IMG/VR virus record: IMGVR_UViG_3300042691_016420
Coordinates: 1 to 64,000 of that record
Length of the DNA: 64,000 nt
Strand: one strand, 5' to 3'
From: a virus
A program made the position numbers and the translations under genes. Below the pieces are notes generated by a model. The model ran no database searches. It saw nothing but the letters and a program-made list of their open reading frames with translations, and was not told where the DNA came from. This document shows, in pieces, positions 42,701-50,815 of this stretch (the first letter of the stretch is position 1; the number at the start of each line of letters is the position of its first letter).

Positions 42701-45427
42701 TGAACGTAACTTAAGATGTTTAGTAATATCAGTATCTCCCTTTCTATCAATAAGTTTTCTCCAACCATTAATAACATCCATGAAAACATTCCTACCTTCT
42801 TTATTAGGAATTTGTTTTCTTTGACCTTGCTCAGTTTGAGAATATGAATCTATAAACTTATCAATAGTTCCATGATTAACTTTAGATTGCTTACTGTCAT
42901 TTCCAGGTTTAGTATTCCTGTTTAAGAAGTAACCTATATGAGTTTCTTTACCTCCAGTTTTCTCTATAGCATAGAGATTTTTCTGTCCCCTCTCATCTCT
43001 TACTACAAACCTATGAGTTTCCCCAATCCTTTTCATATTGTCAATGAGAGCATCAACAACTTCTCTGGATTTATCAGCATTAGCTTTCTCTAAGGGAGTA
43101 GTTTCTTTACCCTTCTCAACTTTATAATCAAAGAGATCTCTATTAAGCTTAGGTTGAAAATCAGTCCAGTTACCATACTCAGAGTTAGGGTCTGTTGGAT
43201 CATATACAAAAGATTGTCCTCTAAAGTTTCCTGCAGCAGGTCTATCTAATGCATCTCTACCTAGAGATACTTTCTCAGGGTCTGGATCTTGAAATTCTTC
43301 ATCATAATGTTCAGTCTTCTCAATACCTATAGCACCGGCATCTCTCTCATCTGGATCAAAGATTACAGGACCTTGTGGAGTAGCACCTCTTACAGTACCA
43401 TCAGGAAGTTCTCCTTCTACTACTACTTTCTTACCATCAACAATAACTACACTACCTTTCTCAGTAGGATTATTAGTTGGGTTAGTTTCTGCCTTAACTT
43501 CTGGTTTCTCCTTATCAGCCTTCTCTACTTCCTTCTCAGCTTTCTCATTCTTCTTCTTATCCTCAAGTTTTTCTTGAGTGGCAGCTATAGAAGTAAGTGC
43601 TCTTAATTTCTCATTAGCTTTTTCTCTATCCTTAATAAGAAACCCTAAATCACTCATTAGAATTTCCCTCTCAAGAGGATTCTCCTCAGCAGCTAACTTA
43701 GTTTGTAATTCTCTTATTCTTTTATCATAAGTAGCGGCATCAGATACTGTCTTAATAATTTCCGCCCTAAATGGATTCTTTCCATAAACAGCATCTGTCT
43801 TATCAGTAATATCCTGAATTCTTTTAGCAGAATCTATTAGCTCCTGTACAGTCTTATCTTTCTTAACTCTATTATAAGATGTAGCAAATAACTCATTAAA
43901 GGTTCCCTCATCCATTCTCTTAAAATCATCAAGATCATCCATAAGATCTCCAAATCTTCCAGACTGTATTCTACTATTTACATAGTTATAGAAAGCCTCA
44001 TCCTGTGCACTTCTAAAGAGATACTTGGAAGAAGATTCTGCAACCCTCTCACTCAAGTCCCCCTTATTAGTTTGAATGGCATCATTAGTATGCTGAATGA
44101 TGGGGGCAATAGATTCTTTAGCCATATACTTATTAAGCAACTCTATACCCATCTTATTGAGTTTACCTTGCTCAATACCACTAGCTACTGAAGATGGCCC
44201 ACCTAGCATAGCACCAATTACCATACTTTCCTGACCTTCCTTACTACCAAAAGTTTCTTCTAAACCTTTAATGGTAGCTTGTATATAATCTCCAAATCCT
44301 CTTTGAGAAGATTGTAATTCTCTATCTGTTAAAGTTTTCTCAGTAAGAAACTGTCCAGCTTCCTGGAATGATTCTGCAAAAGCATTACCTCCATAATTCT
44401 TAACTAAGGATATACCTTTACTAATTCCAGTAAGAGGTTTATACATTCCTGTAGCAGTATCTCTTGTAGCATCAATAGCTCTTCTAGTTTCCTTATAACC
44501 TTTAAAGAATCTGCTATATCCAATACCGTCAATATTTAAGAGAGCCATGTTAATACCAAAAGCAGTATTAGCATACTTATTAGCTTCTTTCTCCCACTCA
44601 AGTTTAGTAACCTCATCAGCTACAGCATTTTCACCATACTGTAACTTAAAGTCTTTCTCCATGTTAGCAATATATTCTTCCCTAACACCTCTGGCTTCTA
44701 CACCAGCCTCATACATATTACTAACTGCTCTCTGAGTTTGAAATTGAGCAGCATTTTTAAATTTAGTACTAGTAAGAACACTCTTTACTTTATTAGCAAA
44801 GTTAGCATCCTTACCTACCTCAGCAGCAAGACCTGCCAGTTGTTCAGCCTCAGTAGCTGCAGTTACAGCTTTAGAGAGTCTTGTTGCAGTTAAGGCAGTT
44901 CTACCAAGTGCTCCTAAACCTTTTAAGAAAAGTCCTGTACCCATACCTCCAAGCATTGCACCTGCTACAAATCCTCCCCCTTCACCTAAGGCATTGCCCC
45001 AGAAACCTGCACTACCTAATACAGTACCAATATCAGAAGAGAAAAACTTAGCTTTTTTCTCAGACTCAGTATCATAGAATGGAGTACTGCTAACTAAAGC
45101 CTCATCTGCTTTCTTAAATATTTTACTTAAGTCATTCTCATATAAACTTGAGAAACTTCTATTCTTAATAGCAGCAATACTACCATAGCTAAGCATGCCA
45201 AAAGTTTCTGCTGCAGATAATGTTGCTCTACCAAGAAACCTACCTAGGATATTACCAGTAACATCCATCATTCCTTGCTCTTGAGCAAGTACATTCTCAA
45301 CAGATTCACCAGGAGCTATTGGTCTCTCATATTGAGAACCCTCAAATCCTGTGTAAACTCCTGTTGGTGTATGTGGTACTACTGGAAATCCTCCAGAGCT
45401 AAAAGTAGGTGATATTTTTTTTGCCAT
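33716..45427 (-). CDS. Giant virion RNA polymerase-type protein with zincin metallopeptidase motifs
   Basis: A 3903-residue protein. The RNA polymerase signature is at about 2755-2810: YRIPTQAQHSMIAIKIVDVL and then GADYDVDSLYI, where Asp2799, 2801 and 2803 form the DxDxD metal site of two-barrel polymerases (crAss phage RNAP, YonO, QDE-1 kin). Two HExxH motifs, HEFQH (1322) and HEAFH (1517), mark zinc metallopeptidase-like parts. The N-terminus has a Gly-rich hydrophobic stretch (about 150-178) and a Lys/Glu-rich linker (about 615-650). It is probably carried in the head and injected, then transcribes early genes. The frame is uninterrupted; its start follows a leader without CGTATAA. Confidence 0.88.
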   Translation of the reverse strand: MAKKISPTFSSGGFPVVPHTPTGVYTGFEGSQYERPIAPGESVENVLAQEQGMMDVTGNILGRFLGRATLSAAETFGMLSYGSIAAIKNRSFSSLYENDLSKIFKKADEALVSSTPFYDTESEKKAKFFSSDIGTVLGSAGFWGNALGEGGGFVAGAMLGGMGTGLFLKGLGALGRTALTATRLSKAVTAATEAEQLAGLAAEVGKDANFANKVKSVLTSTKFKNAAQFQTQRAVSNMYEAGVEARGVREEYIANMEKDFKLQYGENAVADEVTKLEWEKEANKYANTAFGINMALLNIDGIGYSRFFKGYKETRRAIDATRDTATGMYKPLTGISKGISLVKNYGGNAFAESFQEAGQFLTEKTLTDRELQSSQRGFGDYIQATIKGLEETFGSKEGQESMVIGAMLGGPSSVASGIEQGKLNKMGIELLNKYMAKESIAPIIQHTNDAIQTNKGDLSERVAESSSKYLFRSAQDEAFYNYVNSRIQSGRFGDLMDDLDDFKRMDEGTFNELFATSYNRVKKDKTVQELIDSAKRIQDITDKTDAVYGKNPFRAEIIKTVSDAATYDKRIRELQTKLAAEENPLEREILMSDLGFLIKDREKANEKLRALTSIAATQEKLEDKKKNEKAEKEVEKADKEKPEVKAETNPTNNPTEKGSVVIVDGKKVVVEGELPDGTVRGATPQGPVIFDPDERDAGAIGIEKTEHYDEEFQDPDPEKVSLGRDALDRPAAGNFRGQSFVYDPTDPNSEYGNWTDFQPKLNRDLFDYKVEKGKETTPLEKANADKSREVVDALIDNMKRIGETHRFVVRDERGQKNLYAIEKTGGKETHIGYFLNRNTKPGNDSKQSKVNHGTIDKFIDSYSQTEQGQRKQIPNKEGRNVFMDVINGWRKLIDRKGDTDITKHLKLRSEIISGDAPVSLAEIMNSPYSKRWQINGEYVIVQNDNGNYAAIDSVNNRANIDLIQEALSKPNVAASLGTQYAILVKRPDSNNYQFIGLKGADLPTSEKQKYIEQVTKINADPKAFDRTEVAELVNTLNKNIFLATNKTVKVGQEDIPIHIRFYHTKTNKIAVIAAPKLGLDGKPIGVTFDLKTAFGTFTSPENAISSLAKRRIYKASEEAQDEDFLKDYLVTNVSPAIWKTYFRFEHRDFLDENTNQVSEKYTAGEQEFPANSENVYNVGDPVIWNGAPHTIAKVVPGGIPFYTLADANGNIVKSKNQDRLFPANQLTPSKKTAAPVETPSKTYKGIQIIDSSSITTATGEPGAAQYNRAENKILINRELLKKKFDEKAWTKPRKQKDGYYAQALPEDSFKTYEEWENFVIEHEFQHSLLSFEDSGANTIGEYENIINYRALKELKQVAPASNFASLNRTQKEEYILNKILNSKSHPLDTSYGLTGEELKFYNENKAAIDELAMFGSTSNATLSDFGLGDNIPDVDPSLDDFDIPDGLADPTTKKPTFKPIMDNSNLEEISDEVAREIENFTGIKVEFYKEGNTQNYGEFRDGIIYLNRFVPKGTQWHEAFHGIFSLLPQAEQDRLLRIAGNKWGVTNEEFMELIKIYEDRGHANFLKTVGKDWIVKTILEEKIADHFQEFMVEGKKPVILEGFFTKAKRLVNLMGGIVEEPSFEAFFRDATKGKFKKKTIVGTQPKVVDAKYKVIPGSRTESESTQLVKELIHMYADRHNPVLLENFQELKDAGNTLQGFVRYYINILRKYANQGAIVEARRLKEILESPLTTDENKVIAQEQYNNFRSLIERTFVKENGLVFPAIFATSNIKMITEEVIRVGNFKETYEEVDPENEKDTMHNESVQSRNPITETSTRDLANMISGLYYFDLDRPVFLDERGIINNLLFTLSNQDPENYEAILAKLARVESESVDKSHFAKSMEQVYNMYTTNETFKNIFNTAFDKRFTLSFQMVDTLNTRTKGAKVIQVNKKDHVKNQMDLWKNEGFGKQIDQSIKENRDMGKALGITIQDDVYTDPEAQPVFDKLYKIIKGSLEDKDFNKVFSTEKTRSVLEELAAINLTKRLDIGELNYKNAEDKTQYSIISNSFLLEKLSKIYLPELDTRSEKKKAEDKGNPPNLRFGTFSGSEFGDNAYTYSKLDPRSLLYTTFNIYNNSYTKSDGTKEFTPYFFIQQFESKSTNFIFQGYNYAANPIEDTLKYLNAEVDRQAVRIDETFETLKKAAESQLIDGYHTVEDPEEKLSPKEYTLSLVERFRKDDITRDQLPRGFQYTNLPYANEKTISQNPITEEDFERMLSKQTENMNEYFKDFNLDKMKFLKEITNNKDLKQVEADKFLRNFLINQYMNRSRILSQVSPNLAQFKGYVDITKRGAGLLASGPNHGEGTFKFGVIKDIDIEGANSTDAAGFESISERINRYIRQGVISPTDKSTSGVSDRKYENYLLLKAYLEDDRDYIDAHQDDDALLKIDKTVGYGEEYYIKTAVATLTRYATSQLAEKGDTITINDKSYTAVKDEVNGKYYLPLPSSVDSWKMLNEMQQPDGPQAIFAESAIKKNVNSIVDVTAESFAGKTLSFDYKDYRLQQENPSGKEKIKDGTQLLQLIDAYFSGNLSKDITREMDVLVSEIKQYGYEFFGKELVATVDGVTHDPFMEYVKAAMQSSALSDRIMEFFETDPITGTMKVSPNMPMIKNKFEQYVMSYYNNNIASHKVPGNKCTLLTSLTKGVIMYNNEPISTYEYNELSKEEKQKCSTRRLAWPTEEKPYAEVIVSEEYINQMGFKISEWNALKKDDPALFEKLSTAVGYRIPTQAQHSMIAIKIVDVLPASYGSTIIAPAEITKISGADYDVDSLYIHKPSVFHTVENGKKKFKLFGEDPYSFEKSIGTNKIVKEIASNLNVEERERISAQIVNLRKGKYSFSKQLSDLRSANANIKEASPAEKDKFYAEKDSLLKELEAINNDIQYQKDLLEEVNRRSTTEAITLIRDKDNPDRRAILTGYLKDYKNPDGSKTVNSIIPESNFNRLLELRMQLLTSPEGVRLINTPAKDFMKEIYSGDKKENKPAYFLEAGYPNSKKEAQKYVVYSGQDTMLNEYRKISTGSKAIGGAANINKVAAFLQKNGVSLNSGLVARLKSLYANLEYDTSSELEQDFDFIMQDGKIGFITKTENVLKFNTLSNMVSITVDNAKDQTLVLFNITDSNISEISTMAMLGMGINRISGILQTPAARKIASLLSVPSKSIYEYQEFRDNPKVIEEFMQSLAAKGAEEITLTDADLVDSISTWDDNKRIENLMGEKDFSNLSDEDKHRMNVQYTVASLYNEVSKITKDAYQINTLLNFNKNIGKEGFEIDKLLSAYENIAYEETDSDGNTIKTFSFNSSNITSNVFIEGVNDISTKLSNKIGNKLISYHKNTSSLTSSILRSTDKEGNDYLSKKFQASLNKEFIDFLGINIFFSKHKERNVLGGIDLYSDDIVTGKALTEAYEKVKNRLGAFTIGKMFEEKPQTPKYPFKRIGIDTFENLSPAQEQSIVDSFDMMVYSEDADIKNFAYQVLAHIAVHDNYRYLQGSVVSKIRAEYFGTYNSMYTEYVEPIIRELKESDLSIEELRDIQYLKQRGINVPEPKTVRQKLVYHTNYDNYTSLIGNFAKYFFSDNRNARHIKDLENSKFLYKPQEQDFVELTPFASDKDTYVVEVDPSVNPYEIISPLVFSTVINDKKAIFVKEVYESKVESLTENKIPVNRIVYKRLKVINNGYLPSAMMRQYPYNVFKEKAENAIKTLPKEESRGFTGASYSDILPEEPEYRQGAYNNIPERYDPYGEFGDFNDAPYSGVENEKEDNAVSNPPVQLNEPPVVSAEETFNNPEADADALIKAQEARKQAEEDEELKAIAKDMEKKFGKFKPIVETNLENDVINEISSNFEQYKDLLGNIGINSVEELMDLSPERKSTLIMDICKG

Positions 45428-45438
45428 AAGTTTTATTT

Positions 45439-47133
45439 CTATTTACCACTTATATCATCTCCGCAAACCTGGTATTGTCCATTGGAGAGACGAGTTAAGT
45501 AAACTTTCATTTTTGCTACTCTCTTATTACCCAACTCTGGATAATTCAGAGGATCAGGTTCAAAGTTATGAATAATTGCAGTCTTACCAAGATTTTCTAC
45601 CTCATATAATGATTGAGCTTGTTCATCTCTTGGATTTAAGGTACCAAGTGTTGCTACATAAGGTTTACCATTAAGATTAACAGTATAACTTTGTAAAGGT
45701 AATCCTGAGTTTTTATCTCTACCATAAGGAGAGGCTGTTAGTTTAGCACCAACAATAAGCTTAGGATCATCTTTACTAGCACCAATTACATTAGCCATTG
45801 CTACAGGTTCTTTAGGATCTTTAGGATCTAAGCTATATAACATAACACTAGTAGGGTTACCTAACATAGCATTAATAATATTAACCCTTTGGTCCTTATC
45901 ATCTATAGTAGTTCCATAGATAGGAGTACCTTCTTTTTGTTCTTGTATATAAGCAATAGTATCTTTAAGAGCTAACTCTTTTGCATTAGGACTTCTTCTT
46001 CTAGCATGCAAGAAGTTCTCATACACATCAGCATGCTTCTCTCTAATTAACCTCTCAACTTGAGAAATTGAACGAGAAATTTTTTCTTCTTTAGAGGCAA
46101 GTCCTGATTGTTTTCCAACATTAGAGTATCTACTAAAATCTCCTCCAGTTCCCATAATACTAGGTCCACCTAAAATCATAGGATTTTCTTGAGCAGGTTT
46201 AATATTACCCTTATCATCAATATACTGCTTAAGCTCTTCTTTAGTTTCTCTAAAATCTGTTTTAGGAATTGTACTAAGTGGTACTGCTAATTGTGCAGCA
46301 GCCTCTTCAGCAGCTCTCTTCTCATCAAAGTATCTAGCAGTAGAAGCATCAAATTTATCCTCAGAAACAGTTTCTCTCTTCTGATTGTAGGCAGCAAAAG
46401 TATTTATGAATTTCTGTATACCCTTAGAATCTAATCCTAGCTCTGTAGACATTTCTCCAATAGCATCAGGATTCATAGCTAGTGCAGTATTAATGCCACC
46501 TAGAATTGCATCCTTAGATTTAATGGAAATCTTTCTTCTTGATACTTTACCATTACTAAGAGCAACTGTAACATCCTGGCTTTGCTCAGGAGTATTCTTA
46601 GCAACATCCTCAAATATTTTATTATAATCTACTCTAGGTTTAAGACCTATAAAGTTATATCTCTGAAGAGCTCCTGTAGCAGGATCTACACCATTAAAGT
46701 TTAAATTATATCTATCTTGATAGGTAGAGTATTTACCATCAGCCATAAGTTTAGCAGCAGTTTCTCTACCCTTAATCCATTCTTGTGCAGAACTATTAAT
46801 TAAGTTTATATTAGGATCAGATACAAAACCATCAACAATATCTTGCAGTTTTCTCTTATACTCAGCAGAACCTTTATCAGGCATACTGTTATGTAATTTC
46901 ATAGCTTGAGATAAGTAATCTTGTTTCTTTTTCTCAAGATATTCACTGTGCCCTTTAATAGGAGTAGAGAGTGCAGAAACACTTCTCTTAGCTTCTCTCT
47001 CCATAGCATCAGCAGCATCATACCTTTTCTGCTTTTCCTGCATAGCAGCATACATCTCCTCAAAAGGTAGAGGTACATAAGTATTTCTACTTTCCCTTAT
47101 AGGGACATTAACTGAGTATGCGTTTATAGCCAT
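45439..47133 (-). CDS. Internal virion (cargo) protein, crAss-type
   Basis: A 564-residue protein starting INAYSVNVPIRESRNTYV, with PFEEMYAAMQEKQKRYDAAD and a long helical first half, then mixed sequence and a C-terminus YQVCGDDISGK. The layout, size and position just before the giant polymerase fit the cargo proteins of crAss-like virions. No enzyme motif was found. The start is preceded by CGTATAA at 13 bp, and the stop lies 11 bp before the polymerase start. Confidence 0.7.
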   Translation of the reverse strand: MAINAYSVNVPIRESRNTYVPLPFEEMYAAMQEKQKRYDAADAMEREAKRSVSALSTPIKGHSEYLEKKKQDYLSQAMKLHNSMPDKGSAEYKRKLQDIVDGFVSDPNINLINSSAQEWIKGRETAAKLMADGKYSTYQDRYNLNFNGVDPATGALQRYNFIGLKPRVDYNKIFEDVAKNTPEQSQDVTVALSNGKVSRRKISIKSKDAILGGINTALAMNPDAIGEMSTELGLDSKGIQKFINTFAAYNQKRETVSEDKFDASTARYFDEKRAAEEAAAQLAVPLSTIPKTDFRETKEELKQYIDDKGNIKPAQENPMILGGPSIMGTGGDFSRYSNVGKQSGLASKEEKISRSISQVERLIREKHADVYENFLHARRRSPNAKELALKDTIAYIQEQKEGTPIYGTTIDDKDQRVNIINAMLGNPTSVMLYSLDPKDPKEPVAMANVIGASKDDPKLIVGAKLTASPYGRDKNSGLPLQSYTVNLNGKPYVATLGTLNPRDEQAQSLYEVENLGKTAIIHNFEPDPLNYPELGNKRVAKMKVYLTRLSNGQYQVCGDDISGK

Positions 47134-47136
47134 GTT

Positions 47137-49134
47137 TTATTTTCTCTTATACGCTTTAGCTTTCTTTAAACCTTTAGCTGCAGTTTTGCTAGCAGTTTTG
47201 GGCACTAATTTAAGCAATCCATCAATATCTTTAATATCATAATTTATACCTAGATCTCTTAGAGTTTGTAGTCTCTGCTCATCAGCAGCTCTTTGTCCTG
47301 CCATTTCCTGAGCAACTTCAGTAGCACTATCAATCTTTTGACCTAACCCAATAAGTTGTTGATCATAAGCAGCTCTACCCATAGCTCTTTGTTGAGCATA
47401 TTGATTTCTAAGACCAAGATTTGCTTGAGCTTCAACATTGCCTAAGTCTATATTCTTATTAGCAATATCCTGTCTAGCAAGAGTATCTTGGATTACAGCA
47501 TCATTAGCTGCCTTCATTCTAGCAGCAGATAAGTTTCCTGCTTGTGCAAGATATCTGCCAGCATCTCCTCCTACAATATCTCTAGCACCTTCTCTGCCTG
47601 CTTGTTCAGCAAGTTGTATTTCTCTAAGAGTCTTAGGTAATTGAGAAGCATAATTATATCTACCTAACTTTAAGTAGTTTTCAGGAACACCTTCTATACC
47701 TTTACCAAGAATAGAAGTTCTTGCAGCAATCTCAGCCATAGCTGGCATATTAGCTAAGAAGTTACCCTTTCTCTTATTTCCTGCAAAAGTATCATTCTTA
47801 TCCTCAGGTTCTGGTGGAAGAGTAGGAGTAATATCATCTTTAGGTTTTTCTTTTTCTCCACCTACTGGTTTTACATCTTCCTCAAGTCCAGAAAGATAAG
47901 ATTTACCTTTATAATCAAATTTAGTTAAACCTTTATTTACAGCTTCTCTTCTTGCTGTTTCTAACTCAGCAGTAACTTTAGGAATCTTTCCACTATTAAC
48001 AGCTGCTATATAATCAGATAGAGAAAGGTTATACATTTTCTTAGCAGCTTCCTCACTCATCTCTCTACCATATCCTCCACCATAACCAAGTGCAGACTGT
48101 TCAGTAAAAGTTTTATTAGAACCAATTACTGGTCTTTTCTTAACAATGCCCTCAATTGTTTTACCTTTAGTAGATTTTTTACCAGCCTGAGCTTTATCAA
48201 CATTATCCTCAGGCATCTGTTCTATAATATTATTTAAGAGTTTATAGTTACCTTTCTTATAAGCAGCAATAGCTTGTTTATTCTTACCACCATTAGCAGT
48301 AACAATAGCAGAACCTTCTGGAATAGTTAACGCTCCAGTGCCATATTTATATGGGCTCTTACCTTCTACAGCAGAGGTAATTCTTTTAACATTAGCTCTT
48401 ATTTCATTAAGCTCCTTTGTCTCTTGCCCTTTGAGAAAAGTTTTAATACTTTCTCCTTCAGTAGCTTTACGATACTTATTACTAGCATTCATAACATCTA
48501 TTTCTCTTTGTAAAATATCTCTTCTCTGTTGTTTATAAAGATTAGTTACTTTATCTTTTTCAGCATTAGAGAGATCTTCCCAATCATAACCAAGATTTTT
48601 CTTACCAAATCTTTCTCTTTTAGTAATAACCATTTTACCATCTACTGTTTGGTATCTCTTATTACCAGGAAATACAGATTCTCCATCATAGTTATTAAAG
48701 TATTCTGTAGCTCTATCAGTAGACTTAGGAACAACTCTAGTTTTAGTTACCGGAGCTTTCTCAATATAAACTTTCTTTTCTCCAGATACAGTAGGGTAAG
48801 TTTTCTTTTTTACAGGAGTAGTGTCTTTTTTAATAGTAGTTCTAGCAGGAACAGTATCTTTCTTAATAGAGACTGCTTTAGCAGTTTTAACTTTTGCTTT
48901 AGGTAATGGAAAATCATATGGAACATCAGGAAGCTCATCAAACTCATTTGGAGGATTCATTATGTTCTCAAATTCTAACTCATTAACATCAATATCTTTT
49001 CCACCAGGTTGATACTTATATTTTTTCTTAGGATGTTTACAGCCGCAATTCTTCATGCCTTTTTTAGCTTCAGGAAGATTCTCATCTCCTCTATATTGTT
49101 TTACGGCTTTAGCCCCAGATAAAAGTTTATACAT
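47137..49134 (-). CDS. Basic internal virion (cargo) protein
   Basis: A 665-residue protein. The N-terminus carries a Cys/His-rich patch (KKGMKNCGCKHPKKKYKYQP) and a Lys/Thr/Pro-rich segment with KKDTVPARTTIKKDTTPVKK. The C-terminal 200 residues are an Ala/Gln-rich helix (SAARMKAANDAVIQDTLARQ and RAMGRAAYDQQLIGLGQKID), then a basic end, KAKAYKRK. Such proteins fill crAss virions and thread DNA. It overlaps the upstream gene by 1 bp. The repeated Lys-Pro-Thr part may bind DNA. Confidence 0.68.
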   Translation of the reverse strand: MYKLLSGAKAVKQYRGDENLPEAKKGMKNCGCKHPKKKYKYQPGGKDIDVNELEFENIMNPPNEFDELPDVPYDFPLPKAKVKTAKAVSIKKDTVPARTTIKKDTTPVKKKTYPTVSGEKKVYIEKAPVTKTRVVPKSTDRATEYFNNYDGESVFPGNKRYQTVDGKMVITKRERFGKKNLGYDWEDLSNAEKDKVTNLYKQQRRDILQREIDVMNASNKYRKATEGESIKTFLKGQETKELNEIRANVKRITSAVEGKSPYKYGTGALTIPEGSAIVTANGGKNKQAIAAYKKGNYKLLNNIIEQMPEDNVDKAQAGKKSTKGKTIEGIVKKRPVIGSNKTFTEQSALGYGGGYGREMSEEAAKKMYNLSLSDYIAAVNSGKIPKVTAELETARREAVNKGLTKFDYKGKSYLSGLEEDVKPVGGEKEKPKDDITPTLPPEPEDKNDTFAGNKRKGNFLANMPAMAEIAARTSILGKGIEGVPENYLKLGRYNYASQLPKTLREIQLAEQAGREGARDIVGGDAGRYLAQAGNLSAARMKAANDAVIQDTLARQDIANKNIDLGNVEAQANLGLRNQYAQQRAMGRAAYDQQLIGLGQKIDSATEVAQEMAGQRAADEQRLQTLRDLGINYDIKDIDGLLKLVPKTASKTAAKGLKKAKAYKRK
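47147..47153 (-). promoter_or_regulatory. CGTATAA late element before cargo gene at 47133
   Basis: The minus strand reads AAAGCGTATAAGAGAAAATA, then AAAC and ATG, with 13 bp spacing. It lies in the last codons of the preceding cargo gene (KAYKRK). Confidence 0.45.
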
Positions 49135-49652
49135 TATTTACCAGCTTTAATTTTCTTTTCTTGCTTAAGCATCTCAGGAGTAGGTTTTTTACCAGAACCT
49201 TTATTAGCTCTGATATTATCCCAAAGACCTCTCTGAGAAGTAGAACCATCAGCTCTCTTAATCATCTCCTTCTTCTTAAACTTAATGCTCTTAGTTCCCT
49301 CAGCATATTTCATACCTTTAGAACCACACATTTTAGAATCAGTTTTCATAGACTTGCTACCATTCTTAATTACACCTCTGCCTTTAAGAATATCAGCTCT
49401 TGTAACTTGTCCATCACCAGTTAAGTCTGGAAAAGAACCTTTTTTAGCACCAACAGATTTAGAACCATCCTCATGTTTCCACTTGGCTGCATTCTGTGCA
49501 AAGATAGCTCTCTTCTTAGTAATAGGATTCTTACTATGAGTAAGTTCTTCTGTAGTCTTACCAGTAGCTTTTTTGGTAGCTGTAAACTTACCTCTGTTCT
49601 CTGGTTTAATGTAAATACCAGAGTTTCCTTTTTTGTTCATCTTGAATTTCAT
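49134..49652 (-). CDS. Small basic virion protein with EF-hand/dockerin-like loop
   Basis: A 172-residue, Lys-rich protein. In the middle, FPDLTGDGQVTRADILKGRG matches a dockerin/EF-hand calcium loop (D-x-T-G-D-G-x-V-x-x-x-D). Flanking sequences are strongly basic (FTATKKATGKTTEELTHSKN and KKEMIKRADGSTSQRG). It lies in a run of internal virion genes. A DNA-binding head protein whose fold is fixed by calcium is the most economical reading. A CGTAAAA variant precedes the start. Confidence 0.62.
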   Translation of the reverse strand: MKFKMNKKGNSGIYIKPENRGKFTATKKATGKTTEELTHSKNPITKKRAIFAQNAAKWKHEDGSKSVGAKKGSFPDLTGDGQVTRADILKGRGVIKNGSKSMKTDSKMCGSKGMKYAEGTKSIKFKKKEMIKRADGSTSQRGLWDNIRANKGSGKKPTPEMLKQEKKIKAGK

Positions 49653-49669
49653 AACTTTATTTTACGTTT

Positions 49670-50815
49670 TTAACAGTTCCACTTTCTAAGAGCAAGAGCT
49701 TTTCTTGTAGGCTTACCATTCTTTTCCATAGGTCCCTTAACACCAGACATTCTAGCACAAAAGGATTTTCTTCTATTAGCTGCTTTAGAACCTGGCTTAA
49801 GTTTAGATGGTGGAGTAGTAACAGCCATCTTTAGATTACCTCCAGTAGCCCTATTATACTTATCTACACCTTTTTGAGTCAAGCCTCCCTTAGGATCTTT
49901 CTCTTTTCTACTAAAGGATAGAGAAACACTCTTGCTCCCATCCTTATACTTAATTAATGGTTTCATATCTTTACTACCTTGTTTCTTTTTATTTAATGGT
50001 TTTCCTGTTTTAGGATCATAATATACTCTATCATATATCTCATAGGGTTTGCCTATTTTATCTGAGTAAGGAACATCAAAATCATATGTATCATAGATTG
50101 AGTAATAGTTTCCTTTTTTATCTTTACCTTTAGAATAAGTTACATTTTGTAAAGGTCTAAAAGAAGATTCTACACCTGTTCTCTTAGTTGGAGTATCTTT
50201 ATTTCCAAAAATTTTATCAGAAGCTTTTTGTAAAAAGTCTTTTTCTCTAACAAAAGCTTTTGATGCATTACTTATTACTGAATCCTCAAAAGCAGGATAT
50301 GCATTTCTTACAGTATAATATTTAGTATTTTTTGTTTTATTTTCTGTAGGAGTATATTTAGATCTAGTTACTGTTTTTTCTTTCTGAGGAATTCCCATAT
50401 AAAAAGCCCATGCATCTTTATCTGCTTGAGTTACATTCTTACTTTCTTCATCAGTTACTTTTCTTCCTGAAGTAAATCTTCCAATAGCAGGTATAGTTTC
50501 TAAAAGAGGATACTCATCAGGATTTACACTATCATATATTCTTCTTCTAAGACCTTCTGATAAACCAAAAGTTCTTCCGTTATTATAATCAGCTTTAGCT
50601 TTCTTAGTTCCTTTCTGTTTAAGAGGAGTCTCTACAACATAAGGAGTGTTAAACTTGTACTGACCAGTATTAGGATATAAAGTTTTACCATTAGCTTTAA
50701 TAGGAAAAGCCATACCTTGAGTAGTAATAAGGTTAGATGGGATTACATTGACTGGATTCTTAGCAGTCTTAGCTCCCTTTAAATATCCTGTCTTATTTAC
50801 TGGTAAATTTCTCAT
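49670..50815 (-). CDS. Basic virion protein with DUF6321-like C-terminal module
   Basis: A 381-residue protein. The first 280 residues are Lys/Tyr/Thr-rich with many short repeats. The last 75 residues have a compact signature, GLTQKGVDKYNRATGGNLKM, then SFCARMSGVKG and NGKPTRKALALRKWNC, which I recall as the DUF6321-type module in phage virion proteins of Bacteroidetes phages. It carries a conserved Cys and many Arg/Lys, suggesting nucleic acid contact. It overlaps the next gene by 4 bp. Confidence 0.65.
   Translation of the reverse strand: MRNLPVNKTGYLKGAKTAKNPVNVIPSNLITTQGMAFPIKANGKTLYPNTGQYKFNTPYVVETPLKQKGTKKAKADYNNGRTFGLSEGLRRRIYDSVNPDEYPLLETIPAIGRFTSGRKVTDEESKNVTQADKDAWAFYMGIPQKEKTVTRSKYTPTENKTKNTKYYTVRNAYPAFEDSVISNASKAFVREKDFLQKASDKIFGNKDTPTKRTGVESSFRPLQNVTYSKGKDKKGNYYSIYDTYDFDVPYSDKIGKPYEIYDRVYYDPKTGKPLNKKKQGSKDMKPLIKYKDGSKSVSLSFSRKEKDPKGGLTQKGVDKYNRATGGNLKMAVTTPPSKLKPGSKAANRRKSFCARMSGVKGPMEKNGKPTRKALALRKWNC

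Noticed and set aside
33716-45427. Plus-strand frames of 60-105 codons within the giant gene
   Set aside because: They are antisense to a continuous 3903-codon frame with clear domain motifs, and are lysine/serine-rich mirror translations.
49161-49673. Overlapping plus-strand frames opposite the small basic virion protein
   Set aside because: They lack leaders, run antisense to a well-supported gene and carry no motif.
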